64,000 nt of DNA from Kryptolebias marmoratus (GCF_001649575.2 NC_051441.1:11474306-11538305), one strand, 5' to 3'; shown: positions 1 through 11,847, counted from the stretch's first letter. Made by a program: numbers and translations. Notes: generated by a model not told the origin, from the sequence alone.

Positions 1-32
1 ATGACCACAGCTTTAATCCTCTGGGCTTTCAG

Positions 33-86
33 AAGACGGCTGTTCTGAATGACGACGAGAGGGAAAAGCAGTTCCTTCGTCGTACT
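33..86 (+). other. Possible 54-nt internal exon of an unidentified plus-strand gene
   Basis: A pyrimidine-containing tract ending in CAG (to 32) is followed by 54 open bases and a perfect GTAAGTG donor at 87-93. In phase 0 it reads KTAVLNDDEREKQFLRRT, an acidic/basic peptide I cannot assign. It lies opposite the haghl gene, whose nearest exon begins at 150. The two good splice signals are what support it. A 54-base open stretch can easily arise by chance, and no partner exon was found, so this is only a candidate. Confidence 0.22.
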
Positions 87-149
87 GTAAGTGTGATTAG
101 TGTCGCCGTGACTCAGTTTTACGTGTCTTTATTTCTTCACGCCACTAAC

Positions 150-1693
150 CGTCTCCGGAGGAAGGGTGCCAAGCACCTGGGTAAGGTTGTGGTGCATCTG
201 GTTTGCGGAACCCTCAAAGAAACGCCCACATCCACCGATGAACATTGTGTCCCCTGGCGACCGAAACAAAGATTAAGGCACTGCCGACGGGGCGCGGGCT
301 AGGATTTCACACCTGATATCACGCAGCGTTTAATTATTGATCAACGCCGTTTGAATCAAAACACTTCAGGCGCTGAAATCTGACCAGCTGTCTACGTTTA
401 CAGACCTGTGAACACGGCGGGGTCATCGGTGCACTCATCCTCCCAAATGTAGAAGCACGTGTCGCCAGAGGTGTGGCAGGGAGTGGACAGACACCTCACG
501 TTGATGGAGCCAAACTGCAGATGGACCAAAACAAAAAGGGCAAAAGTTAAGACTTTAACTAATATGTGATGCCATAATAAAAGTGTCTTATTCTTGGTTA
601 CTTTCAGCTCCTGATTATCGGTGACTTTATCTGTCAGCCCCTCGATCCGGTCGTCTCTGCCGTACACCTTCAAGTGGGGGAGTTCCTTCCGCAGAGCCTC
701 ATTCCCGCGAGCGTGGTCCCTGCAACGGACAGCAGCTAAACGTCTGCGTTTTACTTCAGCTTCTTTTTTAAACAATCGCTCTTACCAGTGGTGGTGTGTT
801 GTGAGGACAGCGGCGAGAGTCAAGTCTTCTCTTTTCACTATGTCCAGCAGCTGTTCACGAAACAGAACAAGCAGATCGTTAACAACCTTTGTGTTTCACA
901 GACAGAACACCTTCTGAGTTCTAGCTGTAAATTTTCAGATTTCTAACTCAATGTTTGGGTCCTGTATTATATTTACTGAGAATCTGCCCCAAACACAAAG
1001 TAAAAAACACACTCCAAAGAGAAAACAGTAGATGGCGCTTCAACTAAAGATTAAAAAAAGAACATTTGAGCACACACCTGTGGGTTCTCAGTCAGCTGCT
1101 AACAGACTAAGATAAATATGGTTCAAACCTTTAACTCAAGTCCTGTCGTTATGAAAGAGAAGGTTCACATTATGGTTATTATGTTCATTTTTATTATATA
1201 AAAATATTGTGAAAAACACTTTGATTGTTAAAGCCATTTATTTATTTTAATTTAGTTTCATGTTTTTATGTTCTAATGAAAACAAGAAAGTCAAGAGTTT
1301 GGAAACATGTTCTTTTTGTGCACTTTTATTCAGACCAAGAAGCAGATTCCATACTTTTCCATAATTGTCAAAACTGTGTGAGCTTGTCAATTGAGAAAAC
1401 AACATTTTCTACAGTATTTTCCACCTTAATGTGTCTTAATCTTCTAAATTTGTCCTTTTTCCCGATTGTTTTTTTTTAAATTTATTACTTGTAGTTTCTT
1501 AGTTAATCTCGGTTTCATTGCCTTATGATGCAACGGCAGTGAAAGTGTTATTATTTCCATCCTTTGGGTGTAAATGAACTTCTCTGACCCTGTGAGGAAC
1601 AGCTGGGTCCACAGCTACAGCCTGTTTGCCCCGCTCTTCTATCACCAGGTACATGTAGTTGTCCTCCAGGATGGAGATCACCTTTACCTTCAT
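150..1693 (-). CDS. haghl: Hydroxyacylglutathione hydrolase-like protein (glyoxalase II family), 5' part
   Basis: Metallo-beta-lactamase-fold thioesterase related to glyoxalase II, which hydrolyses S-lactoylglutathione. Five coding exons were read on the minus strand: 1693-1589, 850-786, 719-602, 514-406 and 253-150, each with AG acceptor and GT donor. They give 167 codons. The start [20 protein letters not shown] matches the family start. The metal-binding motif THHHWDHARGNE is split across the exon 2/3 junction, and [17 protein letters not shown] follows over exons 4/5. Exon lengths (105, 65, 118, 109, 104) equal those of the neighbouring hagh exactly, so this is a tandem paralogue. The expected next exon (with the CGHE motif) is not in bases 1-149, so the gene runs off the left edge. 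GNE replaces the usual GGN as RGNE; metal ligands look intact. The haghl name rests on divergence from hagh and is less sure than the family. Confidence 0.88.
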
Positions 1694-1704
1694 GGCACCT
1701 GCGC

Positions 1705-1715
1705 GCGCATGCGCA
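1705..1715. promoter_or_regulatory. NRF1-like palindrome upstream of haghl start
   Basis: GCGCATGCGCA lies 12 bases upstream of the haghl ATG (minus, 1693), inside a CpG-rich stretch. It matches the core of the nuclear respiratory factor 1 site, which is common in TATA-less housekeeping promoters. Binding is inferred from the motif alone. Confidence 0.45.
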
Positions 1716-3356
1716 CCGCAGTACGCGACGCTTCAGGAAATCTGTGCATTAACAAACATTGCTCAGCGGATCTGTCGCTTGGAGCAGCAAAATAAAACCA
1801 CTTCTCACTGCACAAAACGATAACAGAGAGCTAAGAAAAAATACGCAACATGCTCGTTTTGACCGCAGTGGCATTAAGTTAAACACTTTCTGTCGCTTTG
1901 ACGTGCACAATAAACCTAAACAAATCAACCTTTTTAGGAGACGAGCTGTACCTGAGGGGTACTGTGTCCAGGCAGGAGGTTTATTTCCGCCCAGCTGTGA
2001 TTTTTTCTCTCTCAAAGTTGTCTAAGATACATTAATGCATTCAGAGCCGGAAGTTGTCCGCAGCAGCGACGAGCTTCGAGCGTCGCATCAGCGCAGACAT
2101 TTTAATCGAGCCGGAATCGTTCAACCCGGGTCTGTTTCTTTTACTTTTTCCAACACAACAAATATGTCTGCGTACTTTGTCATATGTGAAAAAAATAAAA
2201 TAAAATAAGTTCAACTCATTGAAGAGATGGGTGCTATGACTTCCGGTTTTTCACATTTTATTCTTTTCAAAATATTTTATCTTTATTTCAAAATATTTTC
2301 CACAAATATATATTTTCAATCCTTTCAAAACCTTCAGCATAACTTATTTTTGTCTCCCTAAACTACTTTTAGCTACTTTTCTCCTAGTTTTAGCTAGTCT
2401 TTTGCTGTTTTTAGCTTCTAGCTACTGTTTGGTACTTTTAGCTCACATTTTGCTACCTTCGGCTTTTAGATAGCACTCTGACCTTTTTAGTTTCAGCTTC
2501 TTCAGCAAATGTCATCAGTTTTAATTCAGCCTTTCATGCTGAGTTTTGGCAGAAAATCCAGTTTCTCTTGTTGATTCCTGATTTATTCAGAAGCTAAGTG
2601 TTTTATCCAACATGTGGAACTGAAGGTGGATTTATTTACAGATATAATTAATATTTAAGTTGACATTTTCAATGAACAGGTTTTTAATTTTTACAGCTTG
2701 TTGCTTTAAATTGCCAACACACACTGTGTTACAAATTATGAAATACAAAAATGAGTTTTAATCAAGTAAAAGCAGACTTCTTTTTCATTTTCTTATAACA
2801 GATGAGTTTTATTGATTGTATGATTGTTTTACAAGCACAACAGGTTTAATAACAACTCAAAATTAAAAACTCAGGGATGCTGTATTTTACTGAAACACGG
2901 TTTTTAGGCAAAAAATGGAAGCAAATGGTGTGATGAGACATTCACGGTCAGAACAGGACACGGATATAAATCTTTACAGAATAAGAAATTACTACTTATT
3001 AACAAATCTATTCACAGAAATTGTACACGTTTACCAGTTCCTGAACGGCCGGCGCATCCATATATTAACACATCGGACTAAATAGACTCTCAAAACATTT
3101 ACAAATTATTAATATTATCATTATTTCCCTTAAAGCGTTCAACTCATGGCCATATATTCCTTAAAACTTTCACTTCAGCCTAACAAATCAAATAAAACAG
3201 ACCGACGTAAATGATTAGAGCTTTAATACAAATGGACGTAGTGGTAAAAGTGTGTCCCTCCGCCTCGAACGTCTGTGAGGAGAGGTTCTTCTGTAGAACG
3301 TGATGAACGAGCTGCAGTGCTGGGAGCAGTCAAAGTTTACACAAACACATCGGACG
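1716..3356. other. Intergenic region between haghl start and hagh stop
   Basis: This stretch holds the haghl promoter side (CpG-rich to about 2130), a repeat at 2237-2515, and then AT-rich DNA that must include the hagh 3' UTR. A minus-strand ATTAAA (3227-3222) lies about 130 bases past the hagh stop and is a possible poly(A) signal. No coding sequence was recognised. Confidence 0.5.
2237..2515 (+). repeat. Dispersed GCTACTTTTAGC-unit repeat, copy 1
   Basis: AT-rich leader followed by degenerate units of the type CTACTTTTAGCTA, closing with a TTTCAGCTTCTTCAGCAAA-like end. The same leader, unit and end recur at 8102-8535 (inverted), 10600-11115, 56245-56575 (inverted) and 57862-58400. It is one family; the class is unknown to me. 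Confidence 0.6.
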
Positions 3357-6098
3357 TCACTCCTTGGGAACCCGGAAACCATCCTTCTCTTTCCGGAGGT
3401 TTCTCATGGTCTCCACTGGTTCTGTCTGCTTCACGTGGTCTTGAACAGACTTCTCTCTAGATATAAGACATGAAGAAGAACACAAGTGAGTCACTTGCTG
3501 TAAACGAACTCCCATCCTCCAGGATTCACCGGGCTGTACCTACTTTACTCTCATGAAAGGATTGTATGTAAACTCGTCTGCCAGAGTGGACGGGATAGTT
3601 GGCTCCATGTTGCTGCACTTCTCCTGCAGAGACACGAACAACGAGCTGTTGTTGCCCACAAACGTTCAGCTTTTTGACTCACGTTACCGCAGCAACGACG
3701 TGTCACTCGGATACCTTCGCCCAGGCCAGCTTCTTCTGGACGACTTCGTTGTCTGGTTCGACGTGGCGTGCGAATTTCAGATTGCTGACGGTGTACTCAT
3801 GGCCGCAGTAAACGCGCTTTAAGAGAACAACAGGGCGACTTATACACACGGTGGTAAAAATAACACCTATGAAACAGATTCTTCACTGTAATATACAAAG
3901 ATTCATAGTTTTATATTACTTTCTATCTCGAATATTTTGATGATAGATTTGTGATTTATCTAAAGAAAAGCTGGGCCTTTTTAAAAAGAGGTGTTCTGTG
4001 AAGTTGTCATCAGTAATCAATATCTTACCTGCATAAGACGTCACCCAAGAGCCTTATAAATTTGGATTATCAGGCGGAAGTTCTCTCAGGGAGAAAAGCT
4101 GAAGGTTAGTCAGATCGAGGCCAAACAAACTCTGACCTTTAATCTAAAAAGATGTTACAGTGGTTCAAGCAAACGCACTTCATAAACCTTTACACCGCTG
4201 TCGTTTCTTCCATTAAACACTTAGTTACGTCAGCAATTCAGCAAAAAACAATGGCAGGGTAAAGGTTTATAAAATAGGTTTCTCAAAACTGCTGCCTTGG
4301 GACTAACCTGCCTCTGATCAGCTGTTAGCTCGTCTCCCCCTGAGCGAACATCTGACTGATAAGACTCTGAGAGGCTGTTCACACCTGGTTCTTCACGTGT
4401 CTTCAGTGACCGGATTGCATTGCGGTAAAGCTGAATACAGGTGTGAACGGCCTCAGCGTGCTCAGAACGATTCTCTCAGATTACCGTTGGTGGTGGTCTG
4501 GACCCTTTTTGTTCACATCCACTCGGTAGTCCGAACACAATCTGTTACATCTGTTACACAATCTGTTCGGACTACCGAGTGTGAAGGAGTGAAGGAGCGT
4601 GCGTGTTTACCGTTTCAGGAGGAAGACGTCCCAGAATTTCTATCAAGGCTTTGTACATCTGCTCCGCCGTGCCCTCAAAGAACTTCCCACAGCCGGCCAC
4701 AAACAGCGTATCCCCTGAAAGTGGAAACGTGACAGTGTGTGAGATGTACAGCGTGCCGAGCTGCACGGCTTCAGCTGTTCCGCCCGTGTGAAGCACATAC
4801 CTGTGAAAACAGCAGGTGGCTCTGAGCTGTTTTCTTTCGTCACGTAGTAACAGATGTGACCAGTCGTGTGACACGGCGTGAACAGGCATTTCACACTCAG
4901 TGACCCGAGCTTTAAAAACAAAAAACATATTACAGTCTGAGCCAACATCTTTTTTTTTTTTTTAAGCTTTATGCATATTTATACCGTAGGACAAGTGTAA
5001 TATCCTCACTTTCAAAGTGTTGGAGTGAGAAACTTTCTTTGTAATGGCATCGACTCTGTCGTCTCCTCCGTAGACCTTCAGCCCTGGCATCAGCTTCACC
5101 ATCTTCTCATTTCCCCCGGCATGATCCCTGAAAATAACCCACCTGTTACTTCTACAACTAAATCCAGCAGGGACAACGAAAAGAGTTTGTATTCGCTCTT
5201 CATCAGGATGCCTGGCGGTTAAACTCTGAACACTGTCGTACAGTGTGCGTTTAGTAGCTGGGGTAAATTTGTTTAATGGTTAAAAACGAAAATGGAGCCT
5301 ACCAGTGGTGATGGGTGGTCAGAACTGTTGTGAGCTTAACGCCGTGTTTTCTGACAGCTTCCACAACCTGTTAAAAGCCCAAACAAGTCAAACTGGTCGT
5401 GGGTCAAAGATAATTAGCAACAACAAAGAGGTTATTTAGGTTGTTGATCAAGCAAGTTGTTTGTTGCAACTTTCATATCTGATCAGCGAACTGATTCTGG
5501 TGCCCATAAAACTCAGGATATCATATAAATATTTAGTTACACAGCGTTTATTTCTGTCCAGATACATATTACTTTTTAAATAAGACCCCGGCTGTGACAG
5601 GATGAGAGGAGCTCGATCAGGACACGTCGAAAGGTTTGTTCACAACTAGGGCTGACATTGAAGACACATCATCTCCCCAGTGTCAGAGCTCGCAACATTA
5701 TGGATATAATATATTTATGAAGCACGTAACATGAATCCCTGCTGTCCCGAGAGTCCGTTAATTTAGAAGAACGTGGCTGAAAGGAAGAGCGTTAAGTCCC
5801 GGTGACAGCAGGAAAAGAGAGAATTTGTCACTGCAGTTCACCTCGCAGCTGCTTCCTGGGTTAAATATCGTTTTATTATAATATTATTATGAATAATAGC
5901 AACAACAAGCAGCATCATAGTGTTACAAACACTCCAAATGTTATTAATTACTACTTCTGTGCTTCATAATAACACAGTATGATAATCACAGACCTTGATT
6001 GGCTCCACTGGGTCAACGATAGCTGCTTCTTTGGTGTCTTCATCGATCAGCAGGTACATGTAGTTGTCGCTGAGTGCTGGGAGAAGTTCCACCTTCAT
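3357..6098 (-). CDS. hagh: Hydroxyacylglutathione hydrolase (glyoxalase II)
   Basis: Hydrolyses S-D-lactoylglutathione to glutathione and D-lactate, the second step of methylglyoxal detoxification, in cytosol and mitochondria. Eight coding exons on the minus strand: 6098-5994, 5367-5303, 5127-5010, 4909-4801, 4714-4611, 3816-3715, 3623-3544 and 3456-3357. They total 783 bases and 260 residues, the length I recall for the human cytosolic form. The start is [20 protein letters not shown]. The metal ligands THHHWDHAGGNE span exons 2/3; CHTTGH (exon 4), [12 protein letters not shown] (exons 4/5) and VYCGHEYT (exon 6) follow. The last exon ends FRVPKE. The exon 7 donor is GTAGGT in phase 2; the nearer GTAAAG would put exon 8 out of frame. 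The frame stays open upstream of the ATG to about 6197, which fits a longer mitochondrial isoform from an upstream exon that I could not place. Confidence 0.96.
3960..4140 (+). repeat. Diverged fragment of a TTAA-flanked miniature element in a hagh intron
   Basis: The stretch around GTTCTGTGAAGTTGTCATCAG and a following CATAAGACGTCAC resembles the first ~120 bases of the inverted-repeat element at 27357-27896. Only this part is recognisable and no ends were defined. Confidence 0.35.
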
Positions 6099-7088
6099 GT
6101 TGGCTTGTTTCCTCACTGCGCTGTGAAGGAGGGCTGTCTGGGTCTGGACTTCCACAGGTGCTTTTATTGTGAAGGGACAGAAGCAAAAATTCCCCACCTA
6201 GCTTTAATTCCTCTAAAATATATCTTATAAAAATATAATATATATAGATATATAAAATATATCTTCCCGCCGCTCGTTACGTCACGAACACCAGGAAACA
6301 CGGACCGCCTCGACCCTCGAAGTAAACAACCTCCTTCACAAAAACACCTCAGCGACACTTTTTTAATTTAGTAGTTTAAACAACATCCAGACAAGTGCCA
6401 CTGCGAACTTAGAGGCATAAGCTACAGATATCCTACAAGGCAGGCCAGCTGCGCTCGTTTCAGCCCTCGCCTCAAGACGAGACAAACATAAACAAACACA
6501 TCGGTCATACGTCAACTGCTGCAGATATAAAGTAGCATGTTAGCATGCCACACATTAGCATGTTAATATAAATAAAAACAGGGCTGCCGTACCAGGTTTT
6601 AACGCTGTAGCAGCTCCTATTAGAGTGCGGGCGCTTCCTGCGAGTGACTTCAATAACATCACAGTAACTAACTACAGTCTTATCAGTTTGAGCAAACCAG
6701 CAAAGTCGGGTTCTGGTTCAGTTCCGCCTCCGCCCCCCTTTTTAACATTCACCCAGGCCTGACTAATCGAATCCGGAGGAGCAGATCGCGATAAGTTCGG
6801 TTAAAAAATATATTTTCTTTATTCTTGCATAAACGGTGACAGTTATAGCATAAATCTTTATTTATATAAAATGTTTGATTTACAGTATTATAATTTTATG
6901 TTGATAAATGTGCAAACTGTGAAAATCAAAGTTTTTGATTGGCGGTTTTATGTCCTCCTTGGCTTGCCGTAGGTAAATAATCAGGTCCGGTTAGTGTTCA
7001 CGGTCAAAGTGTAGATAAACTGGTACTAACTGCTTTATATCAGCTAAAACCACACGAACTCAGACTTTCATGCTTTTTTGTTTAAACA
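6099..7088. promoter_or_regulatory. Divergent hagh/fahd1 intergenic region
   Basis: The two metabolic genes start head to head about 1 kb apart. The interval must hold the hagh upstream exon(s) and both promoters. A minus-strand ORF starting at ATG 6358 (MSLRCFCEGGCLLRGSRRSV, arginine-rich) could be a mitochondrial-leader exon of hagh. It is out of frame with the main ATG unless spliced, and I found no clear donor. No TATA box is evident for fahd1. Confidence 0.4.
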
Positions 7089-7751
7089 ATGGCAGCACGA
7101 AACATATCTCGGTTTTGGGAGTGGGGCAGGAAGATTATTTGTGTGGGGAGAAACTACGCAGAGCACGCCAAGGAGCTGAAAAACGCGATTCCCACAGAGC
7201 CCGTGCTGTTCCTGAAGCCTCCCTCTGCGTACGTCAGAGAGGGCTCCCCCATCCTGGTGCCTTCCTACACCAGCAGCCTGCACCACGAAGTGGAGCTCGG
7301 GGTGGTCATCGGGAAAGGGGGCACGGCCATCCCGCTGTCCGCCGCCATGGAGCACGTGGCGGGCTACGCTCTGTGCCTGGACATGACCGCCCGGGACATC
7401 CAGGACGAGTGCAAGTCCAAAGGTCTGCCCTGGACCCTGGCCAAAGCCTTCAACACCTCCTGTCCCGTCAGCGACTTCATCCCCAAGGAGCGCGTGCCCG
7501 ACCCGGGCCACGTCACGCTGTGGCTGAAGGTGAACGAGCAGCTGCGGCAGAGCGGCTGCACCTCCCAGATGATCTTCTCCATCCCCTACTTGATCAGCTA
7601 CATCAGCGACTTCATCACCCTGGAGGAGGGGGACCTCATCCTCACGGGGACCCCTAAAGGGGTGTCCGCCGTGCACGAGCACGATGAGCTGCAGGCTGGG
7701 ATCCAGGACGTCCTGACTATGAGTTTCAGAGTGGACAGGCAGGACCGCTGA
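7089..7751 (+). CDS. fahd1: FAH domain-containing protein 1 (acylpyruvase / oxaloacetate decarboxylase)
   Basis: Mitochondrial member of the fumarylacetoacetate hydrolase family; known members hydrolyse acylpyruvates and decarboxylate oxaloacetate. Intact single-exon ORF of 220 residues, close to the mammalian length. The N-terminus is MAARNISRFWEWGRKIICVG. HHEVELGVVIG carries two of the acidic metal ligands, DMTARDIQDE supplies the third, and LTGTPKGV is the conserved C-terminal loop. There is no intron, as in mammalian FAHD1. ATG 7089 is the first in frame, with A at -3 (AACAATGG). It is divergent from hagh, a linkage also found in mammals. Its GC content is clearly higher than that of the flanking DNA. 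Confidence 0.97.
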   Translation: MAARNISRFWEWGRKIICVGRNYAEHAKELKNAIPTEPVLFLKPPSAYVREGSPILVPSYTSSLHHEVELGVVIGKGGTAIPLSAAMEHVAGYALCLDMTARDIQDECKSKGLPWTLAKAFNTSCPVSDFIPKERVPDPGHVTLWLKVNEQLRQSGCTSQMIFSIPYLISYISDFITLEEGDLILTGTPKGVSAVHEHDELQAGIQDVLTMSFRVDRQDR

Positions 7752-7953
7752 GGACGGGCTGAGAGACACCAGCAGGTGGCAGTGCTGAGCCATCACGGCT
7801 TCTGCTCGCCTGTTGGATGCATTTACAGACAACACGCTGCTCAGGTGGATCTGGTAGATCTGACCAAACTTAGTTACTGTGAATGTTACCATTTTCCCTC
7901 TGAGCTGTCACTGTTTTAATGAGAAGTGAAGGAGGATGTTTTCACGGCTTTGA

Positions 7954-7959
7954 AATAAA
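7954..7959 (+). terminator. fahd1 poly(A) signal
   Basis: AATAAA about 200 bases past the fahd1 stop; a second AATAAA cluster lies near 8025. This is a motif call only. Confidence 0.5.
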
Positions 7960-8101
7960 ACATTTTAAAATCAAACTATGAATGGAAAAAGGGAGAAACC
8001 GTGAGATGAACTCTTCTGATTGTTGAATAAATAAAAACAGAAAGACTTGTATTTTCTGTCAGTGCTGTGTGAAGACTTAGTACTGCATGACTTTGTTGAT
8101 G

Positions 8102-8535
8102 TTTGTTGAAGAAGCTGAAACTGAGATGTTAAAGCTAAAAACATCAATTCAGCACCAAAACTCTAAAAAAAAAGCAGAACAGTAGGAAAAAGTTTTTTTA
8201 AAGCAGCTACAGTAGCTAAAAACTAAATTTATAAAAACAGCAGCTACAATCTAAATGCAACAGAATAACATCTAAAACAATATAAACAATAGCTAAGATG
8301 AGCAAAACCACCAAAACAACAGAAATAAGCTTATTTGTAGCCAACATCTAAAATCAGCTAAATTGTAGCTAAAACCTGAAATTTGCTAAATTATAAGTAA
8401 AAGCTACAATTAGCAAAACAGTAGCAAAAAGCTACAAATGAAGCGTAAGAAGACAAAAACAGAGCAGGTGTGCTGAAGCCAAACTGAAGAGATCTGAGTG
8501 GGGTTTTTTTTTGTAAATAAAGTTACTGACTGTAG
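8102..8535 (-). repeat. Dispersed GCTACTTTTAGC-unit repeat, copy 2 (inverted)
   Basis: Begins with TTTGTTGAAGAAGCTGAAAC, the complement of the common end. Many AGCTAAAA and CTAAAAGCTA-type units follow, then GTAAGAAGACAAAAACAGAG, which matches the leader of the copy at 57.9 kb in reverse. The downstream flank is interrupted by the hAT MITE. Confidence 0.6.
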
Positions 8536-8559
8536 TCTGAAAAATATAAAAGTCATAAT

Positions 8560-9308
8560 CAGGGGTGGAAATTAGCACCCGCCACCGGTCAAATGCGGGT
8601 AAATATTTGCAGTGGCGGGTAAATTTGATCAAAACACACGCCACTGCGGCGGGTTGGCAATTTGTCCTCCTGACATATAGGGGGCAGCATTGTGCTCGAG
8701 TTGCTGTCGTTACGTCGAGCCCCGTTCCCCCATCAGATACGGTTCCCCTGCGTCTCCGTAAATAATGACCTATCTATTAACAGAATTGTTTAGAGGGGCG
8801 AATATTTCTCATTAAAAAAACAAAAAACATCATTCTTTTAAAAATAAAATGTGCTAATAATATCATAATACAGCGGAATAAACACAGTTAAGGAGTTGTT
8901 GGTAAATTATTTTTGTCCTGTGTTTTAGAGGGGGAACCGATTATTTCAGACGGCTGAAATATTTGGTTCCCCCTGGTAACTTTTGCAAAAAAAGAACAAA
9001 TGTCTCCAAACACCGTTAAAGACTTGTTGCTAAATTAACTGGTTGTTGTTGGACAATTAATGATCTAAATAACATTCGGGTCAAATGTTATTTAGATAAA
9101 AGCGAAATACCACTTCAGGCGGAGAAAACCCGCATAAAAATATTACAACAGTTCCCTGCAAACCCATATGATGCACTCGATCCACTACAGATTACATGCA
9201 GTCTAACACCAATTAGGTGTTGTGATGAGAAGCTATTTTATTTTCTGTTTTTCAAGAGTAGTCGAGGGAAGAACCGAAAGTTTTTCTAATTTTTAATTTC
9301 CACCCCTG
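8560..9308. mobile_element. Non-autonomous hAT-type MITE with 8-bp target duplication
   Basis: A 749-base element with perfect 15-base terminal inverted repeats (CAGGGGTGGAAATTA). It is flanked by an exact 8-bp duplication GTCATAAT at 8552-8559 and 9309-9316. CAG-type ends with 8-bp duplications are the hallmark of the hAT superfamily. It encodes no transposase. The perfect duplication suggests a fairly young insertion, made into the flank of an older repeat. Confidence 0.88.
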
Positions 9309-10599
9309 GTCATAATTAAAAGTCATAGCAAAATATTCCCAAACGAGCTGAACGTTTTGTTGTTTTGCAGCTCAGCTTTGTGAAAAAATGTTGTTAAAAT
9401 TAGCAATATTGTGTTTTGTTGTGACAGACATTTTTTCCCGTCTAGTGTAGTTCCTGTGAACATTTATTTAAATGAAAACAAAATAAAAGACTTAAAACAA
9501 AATTAAAACAAATATTGGCAGCATCATGTTTTCCATCCCTTCTTCAGTTGTTTGGGAGCTACAAAGATCAGCTGCTGTAGTTAGAAATGGGAAATCTTCT
9601 GCCATGTTTCTGTTCTGTCCGATAACTCAGATTTCCTTCGTGGATGCAGGCTGTTGAACTGTGCACTGATGGCAGCCAGTTCCTCTCAGTTTTAGCCCCG
9701 AGGACACGACGTCTAAGATTTCAGAGAAGAATTTCACATTTTTTGATTTGTCAGACCACAGGGCAGCTTTCCACCTTCTGTCAGTTCATCCTGACTGAGC
9801 CCCAGAACTGCGGCCCGTTGTCTCTGGATCTAATTTACGCAGTTATTAAGTTTTAACATTTTTTGTCTTGAACTGGGCTTGCTCGCAGCATGCCGCATCA
9901 GAAGGGTCCGTGGGGCTTTTCAGGGCCAAAATGTCAGATTTGAACTCTGCGCTGCTCAAGGGCACAGACATCACCGTCCTCCGAAACCAGTTTTGAAGTG
10001 TTGTCACGGCGCAGATTTACACCTGAGCTGTATTACTTACAGATTGTTTCAGTCTTTCTTTTCATTTACAGCAAATGATAAGTCAAGAAAACATCAAACT
10101 AGCTTAACTGGGGAATGAAGTCATTCCACACAGAGAGACTTGAGGAATGAAGTGTGTTTTTTATAGTGTTTATTTTAGACTGAAGAAATTAGAGACAACT
10201 AAGACTTTTGCACAGCATTGTGTGTACTTTTAATGACAAGCAGTCAGAATGTGTGGTGTGTCTTTCAGACGATGAACACAAACAGAAAAGAGCCGTGTTA
10301 TGGATGCAGCTGACAGGACAGACGCTTGGCTGGTTTCCTGTGGTTTCAGGCTCAAGTTTGGAAAATATTTTTTGTTGGATTAGCTGAGGTTTGATGAGGT
10401 CCCACCCAGACTCCCAGACCAGGATGGAGATAGAAGTGTTTTTTTTGTGTGTGTGTGTGAATCCAGCATCCACACCATTGTTTCCTTGTTTTTTATTTCT
10501 TCCCTTTAGCTTTTATTTTATTTTGCAGCCCACACACTTTATTCTACTTTATCCAGTCGTATGAAAACACTCAGCTCATTCAGGAGGTCTCGCTGAAAC

Positions 10600-11115
10600 C
10601 TTCGGCTTTTGTGACTTTTATACAAAATATTTAACTTTATTCACAAATATTTTCCAAACAGAAGAATGCTGAGATCACTTCAGTTCCTTCAAAAACATCA
10701 CAGATTCATAAACACAGACTTCTCCCTCAAATCTGCTTCAGAAAACCTGCTTTATTTTTGCGTTCTTGTGCTACTTTTAGCTTTTACCCACTATTGTGCT
10801 ACTTTTAGCTAGCATGTTGTGATTTATAGGTTTTAGCCAGCCTTTTGATAGTTTTATTCTTGAGCTAGAATTTAGCTTATTTTAGCTTTTAGCTACTAAA
10901 CCACTATTTGTAGCTTATACCTAGCCCTTTGCTACTTTTAGCCAACCTTTTGATACTTTTAGATTTTTAGCTTCTAGCTTGTCTTTTAATGCTTTTAGCA
11001 AGCGTTTTGCAGCCTTGGGGTTCGTGTTTTTATACTTTTAGATAGCATTTTGATACTTTTAGCTAGTATTCTACTTCTTTAGCTTTAACAACTCAGTTTC
11101 AGCTTCTTAAACAAA
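10600..11115 (+). repeat. Dispersed GCTACTTTTAGC-unit repeat, copy 3
   Basis: The leader contains CACTTCAGTTCCTTCAAAA. It is followed by about 300 bases of degenerate GCTACTTTTAGC/TTTTAGCTA units and closes with GTTTCAGCTTCTTAAACAAA. Same family as the copies at 2.2, 8.1, 56.2 and 57.9 kb. Confidence 0.62.
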
Positions 11116-11842
11116 CTTTGGTAAATTCCTTCATCGCTCAACAATACCCTGCAGTTTGTTAAATAAGATGGTTTCTTTTTAGCAATTGTTCTTGTCATTT
11201 TGTAGATAATCAACAGTCGTTCCTTCACATTGTTCTGATCTCCGGGATGGAAGCGAAATCAAATTAAATCTGTTTTTAACGTTTTTCCCCCTCCCTCTCC
11301 TGGTTCAGTTGCCGTTCTCCCACAGGATTCTCTCTTTTCAAGATCAAACAGAGCCTCCGTCAACCCGTCGCAGGCTGTAACCTGAGCACACATCACCTGC
11401 AGGGCATCTTGTCTCCCAAAGCCACAAACTCAGGGGACTCAGAGGTTATATGTGTCCGTCACCGTGCGTTATCTCAGGCCGAGGTAAACCTGAGGTCTGA
11501 GAGGAGCTGGTAAGATGGGACGAATGTTCCCAACAAGTGTTGTCTCTTCGTGAGACATGAATCCCACTGTTCCTGTTCTTTGTTGGGCTGAAAGAGTTAC
11601 ACTCTCCCAGGCCGTAACAATGGCTTCAAAGCTCGGCCTCGGCTCTGATTTAACGTTCACCACATTAACCGGCCTGCTGTCATCGGCCAGGAGCCTGAGA
11701 AGCTTCTTAAAGGAGGAGGAGGAGGGATTAAACGGAGACCACAGGCTTCCGATCCAATGTACACTAAAAGTGATGTCAGTCGTGTCGTGAAATCGAGCCA
11801 GGTGGTAACTGGGCCAAAGAGCGGAGATTTAAAGGAAAACAC

Positions 11843-11847
<5 letters not shown>

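Noticed and set aside
7068..7892. Long minus-strand ORF (274 codons) over fahd1
   Set aside because: It is the antisense shadow of the GC-rich fahd1 exon; its composition is low complexity and no domain is present.
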